Origin: Olivibacter domesticus
GTDB lineage: Bacteria > Bacteroidota > Bacteroidia > Sphingobacteriales > Sphingobacteriaceae
Length of the DNA stretch: 64,000 bases
Direction: 5' to 3'
Assembly: GCF_900109575.1 (NCBI RefSeq)
Contig: NZ_FOAF01000002.1
Span: 186,001-250,000, forward strand
Positions 1 to 9,684 of the stretch are shown piece after piece. A model generated the notes under the pieces. The model was not told the DNA's origin. It did not search any database and saw nothing but the letters and a program-made list of their open reading frames with translations. Position numbers and translations under genes: made by a program. Each line of letters starts with the position of its first letter. The stretch's first letter is position 1.

Positions 1-264
1 GCTCCCACCAACCATCCAAGTAAATTTCACCAATTGTAAGGTTATATTATTTTTATCTTGGCCGCCATTTGCTTCGAAGGTCCAATTACGGTTTATAGTG
101 AAATTCACGAACGCCCCTAATACTCCTCCGATAACAATCGAAATCGTATAATGTATCTGCAACAATTCAGTGCAAGCAACCATTATTATAAAATCAGCTA
201 CACCGCCTAAAAATGCAGACAACTGCGCTTTTATAAATATGTATACACTATTTTTCTTCAACAT
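1..264 (-). CDS. GtrA family membrane protein (partial, C-terminus outside window)
   Basis: An open frame of 88 codons starts with ATG at 264 and runs off the left edge of the window. The visible protein begins MLKKNSVYIFIKAQLSAF, then has two hydrophobic segments (about residues 10-30 and 40-58) followed by NFTINRNWTFEA, the typical F-x-x-N-R-x-W-T-F signature of GtrA/DPMS-flippase proteins. Members are small four-helix membrane proteins thought to move polyprenyl-phosphate sugars, or similar lipid-linked sugars, across the inner membrane. Its start lies 17 bases inside the end of the CDP-alcohol phosphatidyltransferase gene on the same strand, so the two are probably co-transcribed and translationally coupled. 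The family call is firm; the substrate is unknown. Confidence 0.85.
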   Translation of the reverse strand, partial: MLKKNSVYIFIKAQLSAFLGGVADFIIMVACTELLQIHYTISIVIGGVLGAFVNFTINRNWTFEANGGQDKNNITLQLVKFTWMVGGS

Positions 265-994
265 TTGGCAAACCATTCTTCACGGTTCTTTCTGCTATAT
301 CTCGAGCATCTCCAAGTTTCAACAACTTTTTAGTATCTACAATGTTGACTACAAACAATGTAATCACTACTAACGCAGAAAATATATTAACTGTTCCAGG
401 AAATAAAATCTCTAATACAAATATAGCGCTTATAATCACTCTAATTTCTGTCGGTCCGACCGATCCAGCATCAATAGTATATTTATCGGTTATTTTGTAT
501 CGCAATTGTGAAATAATCATCGCCCATCCATACAATGCAACAAAGAAATAAGATAAAAGCTCATAACCGTTTCCAAGATAGACTATAAAACCAACGCCCA
601 TAATCACTGTATTGATCCAATCAATTATAATATCAAGAGAGAAACCATACCACTTTCTCGGAATATTTCTGTAGTAAGCGATCCTCCCATCAAGCGAATC
701 ACCAAACCAATTAATTAACAGGCCTAAAACACCTAGTAAAAGGTAGGTACGATGCAAATAACTAGCCATCATAAATCCAACCAGCACTATTATCCCACCC
801 AAAAGACCTATTATAGTAAGTATATTAGGTGTAATAAAGCTAGGTATCTTGGTAACCAAATAAGAAATAGTAGATTGTTCTACGCTTTTAAGTAAATTAG
901 TGCGTTTTCTGTCCGTAAATATACTTTTACTATTCTTTTCGCCTTCTCGCGGCTTCCCTTCAGCCATTTTAAATGCAGAATTATGTTCCTTCAT
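248..994 (-). CDS. CDP-alcohol phosphatidyltransferase family membrane protein
   Basis: A 248-residue integral membrane protein, ATG start. It carries the CDP-alcohol phosphotransferase signature at residues 99-125: D99-x2-D102-G103-x2-A106-Y107-x9-G117-x3-D121-x3-D125. The four aspartates that hold the two metal ions and the CDP group are all present, but the arginine of the usual DG-x2-AR is a tyrosine (Y107). Several hydrophobic helices follow. The family transfers a phospho-alcohol from a CDP-linked donor to a second alcohol in phospholipid head-group synthesis. The acceptor cannot be read from the sequence; phosphatidylinositol-type, phosphatidylglycerol-type or ceramide-phosphate head groups are all possible. 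The gene overlaps a gtrA-like gene at its 3' end and lies 102 bases downstream of a fatty-acid hydroxylase gene on the same strand. Confidence 0.85.
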   Translation of the reverse strand: MKEHNSAFKMAEGKPREGEKNSKSIFTDRKRTNLLKSVEQSTISYLVTKIPSFITPNILTIIGLLGGIIVLVGFMMASYLHRTYLLLGVLGLLINWFGDSLDGRIAYYRNIPRKWYGFSLDIIIDWINTVIMGVGFIVYLGNGYELLSYFFVALYGWAMIISQLRYKITDKYTIDAGSVGPTEIRVIISAIFVLEILFPGTVNIFSALVVITLFVVNIVDTKKLLKLGDARDIAERTVKNGLPNVEEK

Positions 995-1096
995 TATTTC
1001 TTAAAAACACCGTCAATAAGGCAAATTGAACCATCAACGTATAGTTGCATTGTTTTGTTGACGAGCGACTTCAATTAAGCAACAAGATCTGATCTA

Positions 1097-1729
1097 TTAT
1101 TTCGCTTTTTTCTTCTTTTCGAAATCAGAGCCAAAAATCAAATCCCAAAAGGGAGAGCTTACACCGTATCCTTTGTCAGCATCTTGGTAATGGTGCAGCA
1201 TATGATGCTGTTTAATTTTCTTCATGATGCCGCTTTTGAAATTATAATGATGCATAGCATAATGTCCAATATCATAAAATAAATACCCTAAGATAAACCC
1301 CGGAAAAAAGGCCGACATCTGTATGTCATTAAAAATTAATTTAAATAAAAAATACAAGGCAGTTGCTAATGGAATGCTTACAGATGGTGGCAATACTAAG
1401 CGCAATTTATCCATCGGGTAATCATGATGGACACCATGAAATATAAAATGAAGTCGCTCCATTATCTTTCCATTAGGGGGTAAATGAAAAACAAAGCGAT
1501 GCATCACATATTCGGTAAAAGACCAAACGAATAAACCTATCAAGAAATATCCCAAGTAAAATAAAAAAGACACTTCAAATGTGACGAAGGCCCGCCAAGT
1601 AAAAAAAATAATTACTGGCACAAATAATATCAAAGGTACCGAAAAATGTACTTTTGTTAATGGTTCCAGTAAGTTGCTCTTAAACATCCTTACCGACTCC
1701 TGCGAGTTAGAAACATAATTCTTTGCCAT
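1097..1729 (-). CDS. Fatty acid 2-hydroxylase-like / sterol desaturase superfamily protein
   Basis: A 210-residue membrane protein with the di-iron histidine clusters of the fatty acid hydroxylase superfamily: H77-x4-H82, H94-x3-H98-x2-H101-H102, H156-x3-H160-H161 and H175-H176-x2-H179-H180, set between hydrophobic helices (about 30-50, 55-75, 117-133, 139-156). Length and the pattern around HHDYPMD and HHMLHH resemble eukaryotic FA2H/Scs7, which puts a 2-hydroxyl on the N-acyl chain of ceramide. Sphingobacteria are known to make ceramides with 2-hydroxy fatty acids, and serine palmitoyltransferase is encoded about 4 kb away on the same strand, so alpha-hydroxylation of sphingolipid acyl chains is a reasonable inference. 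A lone -7 box (TATTTTTG, minus strand, 1787-1794) lies about 57 bases upstream. A carotenoid or sterol-type substrate is the alternative. Confidence 0.8.
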   Translation of the reverse strand: MAKNYVSNSQESVRMFKSNLLEPLTKVHFSVPLILFVPVIIFFTWRAFVTFEVSFLFYLGYFLIGLFVWSFTEYVMHRFVFHLPPNGKIMERLHFIFHGVHHDYPMDKLRLVLPPSVSIPLATALYFLFKLIFNDIQMSAFFPGFILGYLFYDIGHYAMHHYNFKSGIMKKIKQHHMLHHYQDADKGYGVSSPFWDLIFGSDFEKKKKAK

Positions 1730-1786
1730 AACTATAACTATATCAACTAAAATAAAATCTTATTTGTGCTTCTAATAATTTATACA

Positions 1787-1794
1787 CAAAAATA
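1787..1794 (-). promoter_or_regulatory. Possible -7 promoter box for the fatty acid hydroxylase gene
   Basis: On the minus strand this reads TATTTTTG, matching the Bacteroidetes -7 consensus TAnnTTTG. No -33 TTG box is seen at the usual 17-21 base spacing. It sits in the short gap between the DUF5686 gene and the hydroxylase start. Confidence 0.3.
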
Positions 1795-1817
1795 AACAAA
1801 AAGCAGTGGTTAGCCTA

Positions 1818-4397
1818 TTAAAAATCAAATTTAACACGCGCCCGCACACCCCATTTCGAAACATTTGGATTCTCCAGATAAGTAAATCTTCTTATTAAAT
1901 CCACCCTCACTAATTTAAAGATGTTTGCAATCCCGACACTACCCTCCATATAAGGCTTACTTCCCAGTGTATAAGTTATAGGCAAACCATTTTCGTCAGC
2001 AGAGAACTTATATACTGAGCTGTTGTAGTTTGGATTGTTTTCATCTCTTAAACCTCCCCACAAACCTTTGAAACTAATCACCTCCCGCCATTTTAAGCGT
2101 TTAAGTAATGGAATTTTATTAAAGATAAAACCGTTTAGATAATATTGTACGTTAACCGCTGCATAATGATCACTTACAAATTCCAAGAAATTCATCAAAT
2201 TGTATGAGTTTAGTTGGTATGCATATGTTTGGTTGGCTCGGTGAATACTTAATAATGGAAAGGGAATATTCTCTCCCATTATATATCCCCCTTCTAATGT
2301 TATATCGGAATAGCCAAATTGCGACAAATAAACCCGCTTGAATATATTTGCTGAAAAATTGTGATAATCATTTGTACTATTGAAGACATTTTTTAAGCCC
2401 AAATTGTAACGAAACGTGAATATAGGATATTTATTAAATATAGGGATTCTGTACACTTTTCCTTGATAAAATTGTTCATGCGGAGCATAACGGAGTTCAA
2501 CGTTCACTTCAGAAGAAGTTAATTCATTTATATTTATGAGGTTTCCATTAAGATCTTCCCTTTGATAAAGTAAGACGCCTGCCGGACGTTGACGCCAATG
2601 TGTAAATCCTATTTTATAGGAAAATCGGCTTGGAAGCTCATGCATATATTCAAACTTAGCTATATCATTATATAGCCATCTATTATTATCACCTCTCTTA
2701 AAGGACAACAAGAAATTATCTTCCTGAACGAATTGTAACTCTTGTCCAGGTATTTTAGTATCATGCTGATAACTCGCTTTAAAATAATGTAACGGAAAAG
2801 AATAAACAGACTTATTATTCAATGAGTAAGTAGCACTTCCAAAATATTTCCATTTTTTATCTTTGAAACCATAAGCGCCATATCCCTCAAAAAACATTCT
2901 CTTGCTAAGATCAGTTGTCGTCCTTCCACCTAAACGCAACCTGAAGCCTTCCACTGGGTTAAAGCTATAAAAAGTACTTGCAGGTCCCATTTCAAACTTA
3001 CCAAACGATTTATAGCCAGCTAAAAGAACTGTTCCCCAGTCCATTATTCTTCTAAACGATTTTATAGTCTGCAAGGTATCTACATTCTTATAAATTCCAA
3101 CTTCACGAATTTCCAATGGTATGTGACGAACACTTTTCCAATACTCGTCGGAAACAGGTGGCTTTTCGATATTATATGCAATTTCCTCAGCTGGCCCTTT
3201 ATAGATACTATCTGGGTGCTCCTCACCAATTTTATATTTCTGAAAAGATGCCGTTCGCTCACCTAATATCCCCCCCCCTTTATCTCCTAAGGCAAACTCC
3301 ATTGTTAACGTACTTTTGCTTAAATGATAACGACCATCAGGATTTTTACTATACTCTAACTTGGCCTGCAAGTCCCGCATAAAATTCAGATTAACGTCCT
3401 TATTAACTGTCAGGTAAGCATTTTGGACAGCATAATTACCATCTAACGTAATATATATTTTCCCTTCAAATAAAAGATCTGCCTTATTACGTGGCACAAA
3501 ACTTAGTTCAACTAGCCAAGGCTTTTCTGTTTTTACCGTATCGCTGATAAAGAATTTGTAAAACGTTGGTGAGTTATTCGCTATAGGACTTAAAAATAAA
3601 TTGGTAGTAATGGATATATCATTATCATAGATATTGATATCTTCATACAGCCGATGAAGATAGTTACTTACACCGTCATTGTCTATGAAATGTGGGTCAA
3701 ACTCAGCTTTTTTGTCTGCTAGTATGTATCGCTTTGTTTTATAGGGATTCTTGCGAAAATAAATATTGGATAACTTCTCTTCCATATAGGCAGGTAATAC
3801 ATTTTTACCGCCTATAGCATTAGAATCCTGTTCTGCGAATAGAAATTGATAATTTCTAAATATTCTTTTCTCTTTAAACTTATTAGATAAATTACTTAAT
3901 GCCATCGATAGTTTACTATATTCCTCGTATTCAACGAAATCATAGTTTTCCATCTGATTTTCTTTCTTATGTGCAATTACTTGCCTAATAAGCTCAACAG
4001 CAGGGTTATTTTTATTTCTGTATCTTCCTTTTTTACTCGTAACGACCACCTCATTAAGCATCTTGGCGTCCACATTCATTTTAATATTGACAACCTGATC
4101 TTCACCTGGCACCACATCCTTTTCTACGGTCACATATCCAATGTAAGCAAATTTCAATTTAGTATAGTTACCTTCGATTTTAATGCTATAATGGCCTTCA
4201 TCATCTGCTGACGTTCCAATAGTAGTTCCAGGAATTATTACACTCACATAAGGCAATGTTTCTTTGCTTGCAGCATCTGTTATAACTCCACGAACAATAG
4301 TAGTTTGGGCAACAACATGTTGGCCAACTAACATAAAAAAAAGAAATAAATAAGAATAGGTATATTTTTTATAAATCTGTGCGATAATTACTTTCAC
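1818..4397 (-). CDS. DUF5686 outer-membrane protein with N-terminal carboxypeptidase-like regulatory domain
   Basis: An 859-residue protein with a signal peptide (residues about 1-30, ending VVAQ). Residues about 32-120 form a carboxypeptidase-regulatory-like beta-sandwich (VRGVITDAASKETLPYVSV, then EVVV), as found at the front of TonB-dependent receptors. The rest matches the DUF5686 family, whose C-terminal half looks like an outer-membrane beta-barrel of alternating strands ending in the aromatic RARVKFDF. There is no TonB plug domain, so it is not a SusC-type receptor. The start is GTG at 4397: an in-frame stop lies two codons upstream, and the signal peptide fits this start. The gene contains a run of nine G residues (coding strand, glycine codons). 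The molecular role of DUF5686 proteins is not known. Confidence 0.8.
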   Translation of the reverse strand: MKVIIAQIYKKYTYSYLFLFFMLVGQHVVAQTTIVRGVITDAASKETLPYVSVIIPGTTIGTSADDEGHYSIKIEGNYTKLKFAYIGYVTVEKDVVPGEDQVVNIKMNVDAKMLNEVVVTSKKGRYRNKNNPAVELIRQVIAHKKENQMENYDFVEYEEYSKLSMALSNLSNKFKEKRIFRNYQFLFAEQDSNAIGGKNVLPAYMEEKLSNIYFRKNPYKTKRYILADKKAEFDPHFIDNDGVSNYLHRLYEDINIYDNDISITTNLFLSPIANNSPTFYKFFISDTVKTEKPWLVELSFVPRNKADLLFEGKIYITLDGNYAVQNAYLTVNKDVNLNFMRDLQAKLEYSKNPDGRYHLSKSTLTMEFALGDKGGGILGERTASFQKYKIGEEHPDSIYKGPAEEIAYNIEKPPVSDEYWKSVRHIPLEIREVGIYKNVDTLQTIKSFRRIMDWGTVLLAGYKSFGKFEMGPASTFYSFNPVEGFRLRLGGRTTTDLSKRMFFEGYGAYGFKDKKWKYFGSATYSLNNKSVYSFPLHYFKASYQHDTKIPGQELQFVQEDNFLLSFKRGDNNRWLYNDIAKFEYMHELPSRFSYKIGFTHWRQRPAGVLLYQREDLNGNLININELTSSEVNVELRYAPHEQFYQGKVYRIPIFNKYPIFTFRYNLGLKNVFNSTNDYHNFSANIFKRVYLSQFGYSDITLEGGYIMGENIPFPLLSIHRANQTYAYQLNSYNLMNFLEFVSDHYAAVNVQYYLNGFIFNKIPLLKRLKWREVISFKGLWGGLRDENNPNYNSSVYKFSADENGLPITYTLGSKPYMEGSVGIANIFKLVRVDLIRRFTYLENPNVSKWGVRARVKFDF
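3270..3278 (-). repeat. G9 homopolymer tract inside the DUF5686 coding sequence
   Basis: Nine consecutive C on the plus strand (G9 in the coding sense) encode Gly-Gly-Gly in DKGGGI. Runs of this length are prone to slipped-strand mispairing; gain or loss of one base would frameshift the gene about 43% of the way through. Confidence 0.9.
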
Positions 4398-4605
4398 TTT
4401 TTAAACTAATTAGTAAGATGTACAACATCAAAAATTATCCTGCAAATTAAAGGATTTCACTTAAGACTATTGTGGTCAAAAAGTCAAAAATTAAAACCTT
4501 GAAGCCAGATTTCTACTCAATTAACTCAAAAACACTTTAGTGTAATCGTTCCGTTAATCCCTTAAAACAGAAGGAATTTAACTTATTACTATCAAATATC
4601 TTTAT

Positions 4606-5724
4606 CTAAATGGATTTTTCAAACAAACGATAGCGCTTGTACTGTTTGCCGTTTATTTGCTCTATGGCATGGTTCATTAAATAGTTATCTTCGAGCATCC
4701 ACGAGCATTCTGCATATTTAATTTTCGAGCCCTCAGCATTCTTGATAAGGTTTCCGTACAAACACGCTTCAATACCTAATTTTCTGTAACCGTCTATAAC
4801 ACCTAATAATAAAACCCTTAGTCCAGTAACATGTTTAATCCCGAATAAAAGCTTCAATATTCCGGTAGGTAAAAGTCTTCCTCTTTTTATCTTAATCAAG
4901 ATTTGATTTATATCTGGTATTCCCAAAGCAAACCCTACCATCTTTTCTCCTTGTTCTGCAATAATGCAATATTTAGGATCAAGAATCATAGATAAATCCT
5001 TTGCCAAAAAATCAAACTCCTCATCTGTCATGGGCACAAAACCTAAGTTTTTGTCCCAAGCACTATTGTAAAGTTCTTTTATCTTAGGTATATCTTTTTT
5101 CAAATTTTTCTTATCGATTTTACGCAGTTTAATGTCACTTCGTTTTAATCGATTCTCTAAAGCATCCAAAAGTCTAACAGACCTATTATTTATATTTGAT
5201 CTATCTACAAGATAAGCTAATAAATCAGTTTGTTTTTTTAATCCGGTATTTAATAACAACCCTTCGTAATACGATTTGTTATAAGGCATCATAGCGACAG
5301 GAGGTAGCTCAAAACCTTTCACCAATAAACCACAAGTATCATTAGTGGAAAGGTTTATAGGCCCAACCATTTTATCAGCTCCTTTTCTTTTTAGCCAATC
5401 AATCGCTTTTTCCATTAAAGCGTTTACTACATCCTGATCGTCGATTGTATCAAAAAAGCCAAAGAATCCGTCTTTGGCATTTATAAACGCGTTGTGATTT
5501 GTATTGTAAATAGCAGCGATACGGCCAACCAGCTTGCTCCCCTCATAAGCTAAAAAGAGTTGAATATAAGAGTGATTATGAAACGGATGTTTACCCGGAG
5601 TTAACATGTCTCGTTGTGCTATAAACAGTTCAGGCACATAGTTTTTATCATCCTTGTATAAGTCATGAGGAAAATCTATAAAAGTTTTTAACTGACTTTT
5701 GGAGGATACTTCAACTACCTTCAT
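4606..5724 (-). CDS. GNAT-fold acyltransferase-like protein, candidate bacterial ceramide synthase
   Basis: A 372-residue soluble protein that begins MKVVEVSSKSQLKTFIDFP and has the look of the acyl-CoA N-acyltransferase (GNAT, YghO-like) family: an N-terminal block with PHDLYKDDKNYVPEL, a central LVGRIAAIYN strand pair, and a second half with MVGFALGIPDINQIL and YRKLGIEACLYGNLI. It lies 59 bases downstream of the serine palmitoyltransferase gene on the same strand and is probably in the same transcript. In Caulobacter a GNAT-like gene close to serine palmitoyltransferase encodes the bacterial ceramide synthase, which N-acylates the sphingoid base. By family and neighbourhood that is the best functional guess here; direct alignment to the Caulobacter protein was not possible. 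An unrelated N-acetyltransferase is the alternative. Confidence 0.65.
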   Translation of the reverse strand: MKVVEVSSKSQLKTFIDFPHDLYKDDKNYVPELFIAQRDMLTPGKHPFHNHSYIQLFLAYEGSKLVGRIAAIYNTNHNAFINAKDGFFGFFDTIDDQDVVNALMEKAIDWLKRKGADKMVGPINLSTNDTCGLLVKGFELPPVAMMPYNKSYYEGLLLNTGLKKQTDLLAYLVDRSNINNRSVRLLDALENRLKRSDIKLRKIDKKNLKKDIPKIKELYNSAWDKNLGFVPMTDEEFDFLAKDLSMILDPKYCIIAEQGEKMVGFALGIPDINQILIKIKRGRLLPTGILKLLFGIKHVTGLRVLLLGVIDGYRKLGIEACLYGNLIKNAEGSKIKYAECSWMLEDNYLMNHAIEQINGKQYKRYRLFEKSI

Positions 5725-5783
5725 CGTAAAATATATGCTATATGCGTCTTTTATTTACCTTAATTTGATCCCGTTTATGTTAA

Positions 5784-6989
<1,206 letters not shown>

Positions 6990-7034
6990 CTAATTAAAAT
7001 TTAAAACCCGCTGGTTCTTTTCTTTCTAATATGG

Positions 7035-7484
7035 TTATATTATATGTATATTTTGCAGATTATTACCAATTGATTTGATAACCTGCATAAAACGATCATG
7101 CTCTGGGCTTTTTAGGCTATTAAATAAAACCTTTTCAAGATTTACTATTTTATCTTTAATAAGTCTCGCCAGGACTCTCCCTTTTGGGGTAAGCATGACA
7201 CAGTTTTTCCTTTTATCAGCTATATCTGTAGTTACTCGTACCAAGTCTTCTTTTTCTAAATTAGAAATGGTTCTTAATACCGAAGATTTATCTCTACCAA
7301 TTTCATCAGCTATTTGTTGTTGCGGAAGCCCTTCTTCTGGAATACTAAATAAAACAGGTAGCTGTTCAATTCTTACATCAATACCCTGAGCCGACAAATA
7401 TTGGTTTGCTTTATTGCGCAACAGTTTGCTCAGATTATCGAGGTGGAATATTGCTAACTCATCATTATTATTTACCTGATTCAT
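7035..7484 (-). CDS. MarR family transcriptional regulator
   Basis: A 149-residue winged-helix protein. The recognition region LPQQQIADEIGRDKSSVLRTISNLEKEDLV (residues about 53-82) and the wing VRVTTDIADKRKNCVMLTPKGR are typical of MarR, flanked by dimerisation helices. MarR dimers usually bind palindromes at their own promoter and respond to small phenolic or lipid-like ligands. It is the first gene of the probable MarR-spt-GNAT operon, with 45 bases to spt, so control of sphingolipid synthesis is plausible but not shown. The intergenic region upstream is long and AT-rich, leaving room for an operator; I could not identify a clear one. Confidence 0.85.
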   Translation of the reverse strand: MNQVNNNDELAIFHLDNLSKLLRNKANQYLSAQGIDVRIEQLPVLFSIPEEGLPQQQIADEIGRDKSSVLRTISNLEKEDLVRVTTDIADKRKNCVMLTPKGRVLARLIKDKIVNLEKVLFNSLKSPEHDRFMQVIKSIGNNLQNIHII

Positions 7485-7980
7485 CTATTTTAAAAAATCG
7501 TTTGCATATCAACTAATAACGCCACAAATATCACCCCAATATTAAATTTAAAAAAGGTAAATATTTCGCCAAAATTGGTCAGTTTTTCGGTTAAAATTAT
7601 TTTTATCGCTGCTAAGAAAAAGATAAAAAAATCAAAAAAAAGCCTTATAAATCAATAAAAAGCCTTATTTTACTCTAAATTACACAAAAAAAACACGTCT
7701 AAAATTCTGTAATTTCATAATAAATCTAAATAAAATATTTTCAAAAACATTTTATATAAAATTAACAAAAAAGACATAATATATTTGAATATTTTCAGCA
7801 ATCGTATCTTCAAAGGAGGTTAGTACTTTTAATCGAGTATTATCATCTATCAATCAAATCTATAGAAAGAATTTTACTATTTAATAACTAAGATAAAAAG
7901 TAAATTTTCAAGTCAAACTTATCAACCGAAATAATAGTTGCATCTCCAACAAATTTTACATTAAAATGAGTATTCTAATT
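7485..7980. other. Long AT-rich intergenic region upstream of the marR-spt operon
   Basis: About 500 bases between the marR start and the end of the araC-like gene, very AT-rich with many A and T runs. It must hold the promoter for marR-spt, but no TAnnTTTG box with a partner was found on the minus strand. It contains a short direct repeat (7637-7668). No convincing small ORF or RNA gene was seen. An aaaggaggt string at about 7812 (plus strand) is not followed by an open frame. Confidence 0.6.
7637..7668. repeat. 12-bp direct repeat with 20-bp period
   Basis: Two copies of AAAAAGCCTTAT, at 7637-7648 and 7657-7668, are spaced by two helical turns, about 155-185 bases upstream of the marR start. 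The spacing would suit two protein protomers binding one DNA face, but the AT-rich background makes chance possible. Confidence 0.45.
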
Positions 7981-8874
7981 TTAGGAAATCTGTTTTCGAA
8001 AGGTGGTGGGACTTGTTCCTGTATACCTTTTAAAGTATTTGCCGAAGAAGGACATATCACTAAAATTCAGTAGATCAGAGATTTCAATAACGCTTAATGA
8101 GGATATATTTAGCAAGCTTTTTGCTTCCATAATCACCATTTCTGCGATAATAGAACTTGCCGTTTTACCCGACACATCCTTGGTTACTTCCGAAAGGTAT
8201 TTAGGTGTTATAAAGAGCTTTTTAGCATAGTAATCTACACTTCTCTCCTCTTTGAAGTTATTGGCAACTAAATTTATGAAGCGTAACATTAGATCCTCTT
8301 TTCTAGAAGTTTTTCGATCACCATCCTTTCTATATTTTCTGTGCAAAAACGTATACGCGTATAAAAATGAAAGGAATCCGTGCTTTACTACTGGATCATT
8401 GGAGAAATTTAATTCATTTCCGTGGTTTCTCAACCACATTACTTCTATCAAATTACCTAGAATCTTCGCTTCATTTCCAGCTAAATTAAACAAGGGCATG
8501 CCCGAAACCAATGAATCGTAAACATTCTGATGAAACTCTCTTATATTAGCATTAATAAGAAAAGAAGACTTATACAAAATTGCATAGAACTTACAATCAT
8601 CACTAATAGAAACCAGATGTTTAATCGTATTTGGTGCAAAAGCCAACAGATCATTTTTTTTTAATCGAAAATTTTGGAGGTTTACATTAACTTCTATAGC
8701 TCCCTCATGTACCATAATGATGGCAAAAAAATCTGATCTGAATGGATTGAATATATTATATGGTTTGAACTCTTTCGAGTTCAATAAACGCTTATTGATA
8801 TGGAACACCATAAACTCTCTTGAGTCATCTTCAGAGAGATGGTGAGAATTTACCTGTGCAGATTTTTTCTTCAT
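7981..8874 (-). CDS. AraC family transcriptional regulator
   Basis: A 297-residue regulator. Residues about 20-165 form a cupin-like sensor domain (VHEGAIEVNVNLQNFRLKKNDLLAF), and the last 100 residues form the AraC double helix-turn-helix: SVDYYAKKLFITPKYLSEVTK for the first HTH and VIEISDLLNFSDMSFFGKYFKRYTGTSPTTFRK for the second, which is the classical AraC signature. Family members usually activate a nearby gene on binding an effector. A lipoprotein gene ends 26 bases upstream on the same strand and has its own good promoter, so the two probably form an operon. The regulon and ligand cannot be inferred. Confidence 0.85.
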   Translation of the reverse strand: MKKKSAQVNSHHLSEDDSREFMVFHINKRLLNSKEFKPYNIFNPFRSDFFAIIMVHEGAIEVNVNLQNFRLKKNDLLAFAPNTIKHLVSISDDCKFYAILYKSSFLINANIREFHQNVYDSLVSGMPLFNLAGNEAKILGNLIEVMWLRNHGNELNFSNDPVVKHGFLSFLYAYTFLHRKYRKDGDRKTSRKEDLMLRFINLVANNFKEERSVDYYAKKLFITPKYLSEVTKDVSGKTASSIIAEMVIMEAKSLLNISSLSVIEISDLLNFSDMSFFGKYFKRYTGTSPTTFRKQIS

Positions 8875-8900
8875 ACCATGGCAAACTAAATAACCTATTG

Positions 8901-9491
8901 TTATAGCAACATATCTCGAGTTACTTTTCTATTAAAAGTAATCCATCCTGGATAATTTATTGTTTTATTCCCAATGGCGATTGTTGGTTTTAATTTGATA
9001 GTCAACAAGCTTTCTTGCTTTGGGTTATTACCAGAGACGAAGTCTACTACCTCCTGCAAAACTGAACCATTTGAAAGTAAACCATAAATATTAGCATCTA
9101 TCAACACCGGAACTTCAATAGACTCTCCTGGATTAACCTTTACCTCTTGATTTACCAAGCCTGTTGCAAGTTGTCGATCTTTCATTAAAAGCTGATATTG
9201 AAACTGATTAATTCCAGCCATATTACTTGTAGGATTTGTAATCTTCAAATGCAGGATACCTTTTAGAGGCACTTCTTTCCTCAGCATTCCCATCGCTACA
9301 CCACCCATGTTACTTACGTTAACACTTCCAGATCTGACCATATTCATCACATTAGCACCTGCTAAAAATATGCTATCTACTCGTTTGACCTCAAATTTAC
9401 ATTGCTCTAAGGCTTTAATTTGTTTAGCTTGTTGATTAATTCCACATGCAGCTAGCACGGTTAAGAATAGAGCCATCAAAAATTTATTCAT
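8901..9491 (-). CDS. Small lipoprotein with LEA type 2-like domain
   Basis: A 196-residue protein with a lipoprotein signal: MNKFLMALFLTVLAAC, lipidated cysteine C16. The mature part, with blocks such as LHLKITNPTS, QYQLLMKDRQLATG and VKVNPGESIEVPVLID, resembles the LEA type 2/WHy immunoglobulin-like fold, in which an NPxx-type strand and a short-range tethering motif recur. It should sit in the inner leaflet of a membrane on the periplasmic side, or be surface exposed. Function is unknown; such proteins are often linked to stress or lipid binding. A strong two-box promoter lies upstream, and the araC-like gene follows after 26 bases. Confidence 0.7.
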   Translation of the reverse strand: MNKFLMALFLTVLAACGINQQAKQIKALEQCKFEVKRVDSIFLAGANVMNMVRSGSVNVSNMGGVAMGMLRKEVPLKGILHLKITNPTSNMAGINQFQYQLLMKDRQLATGLVNQEVKVNPGESIEVPVLIDANIYGLLSNGSVLQEVVDFVSGNNPKQESLLTIKLKPTIAIGNKTINYPGWITFNRKVTRDMLL

Positions 9492-9515
9492 TTCGACACG
9501 TTTATTTCAAAAACA

Positions 9516-9545
9516 CAAAAGTAACACTATTTGAACCAATACAAA
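9516..9545 (-). promoter_or_regulatory. Bacteroidetes-type promoter of the lipoprotein-araC unit
   Basis: On the minus strand TTTG (9542-9545) is followed after 18 bases by TACTTTTG (9516-9523), matching the primary sigma consensus TTTG/TAnnTTTG. Transcription would begin about 20 bases before the ATG at 9491. Confidence 0.6.
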
Positions 9546-9684
9546 GGTTAATAATTGTTAAAGGACGTAATTTCAAATAATGCTGTATATTTCGTGATAA
9601 CAAATAAATCTTCAATACATCAAAACAGCCTCCTAAAGCTAACTGTCAATCGAAAACCCATTTCATTAGCACCTGCGAATATTA

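Noticed and set aside
170-551. Two plus-strand frames at 170-373 and 342-551
   Set aside because: They lie antisense to the GtrA and CDP-alcohol phosphatidyltransferase genes and encode no recognisable domain.
3116-3382. 88-codon plus-strand frame inside the DUF5686 gene
   Set aside because: Antisense shadow of a real gene with no family features and no upstream signal.
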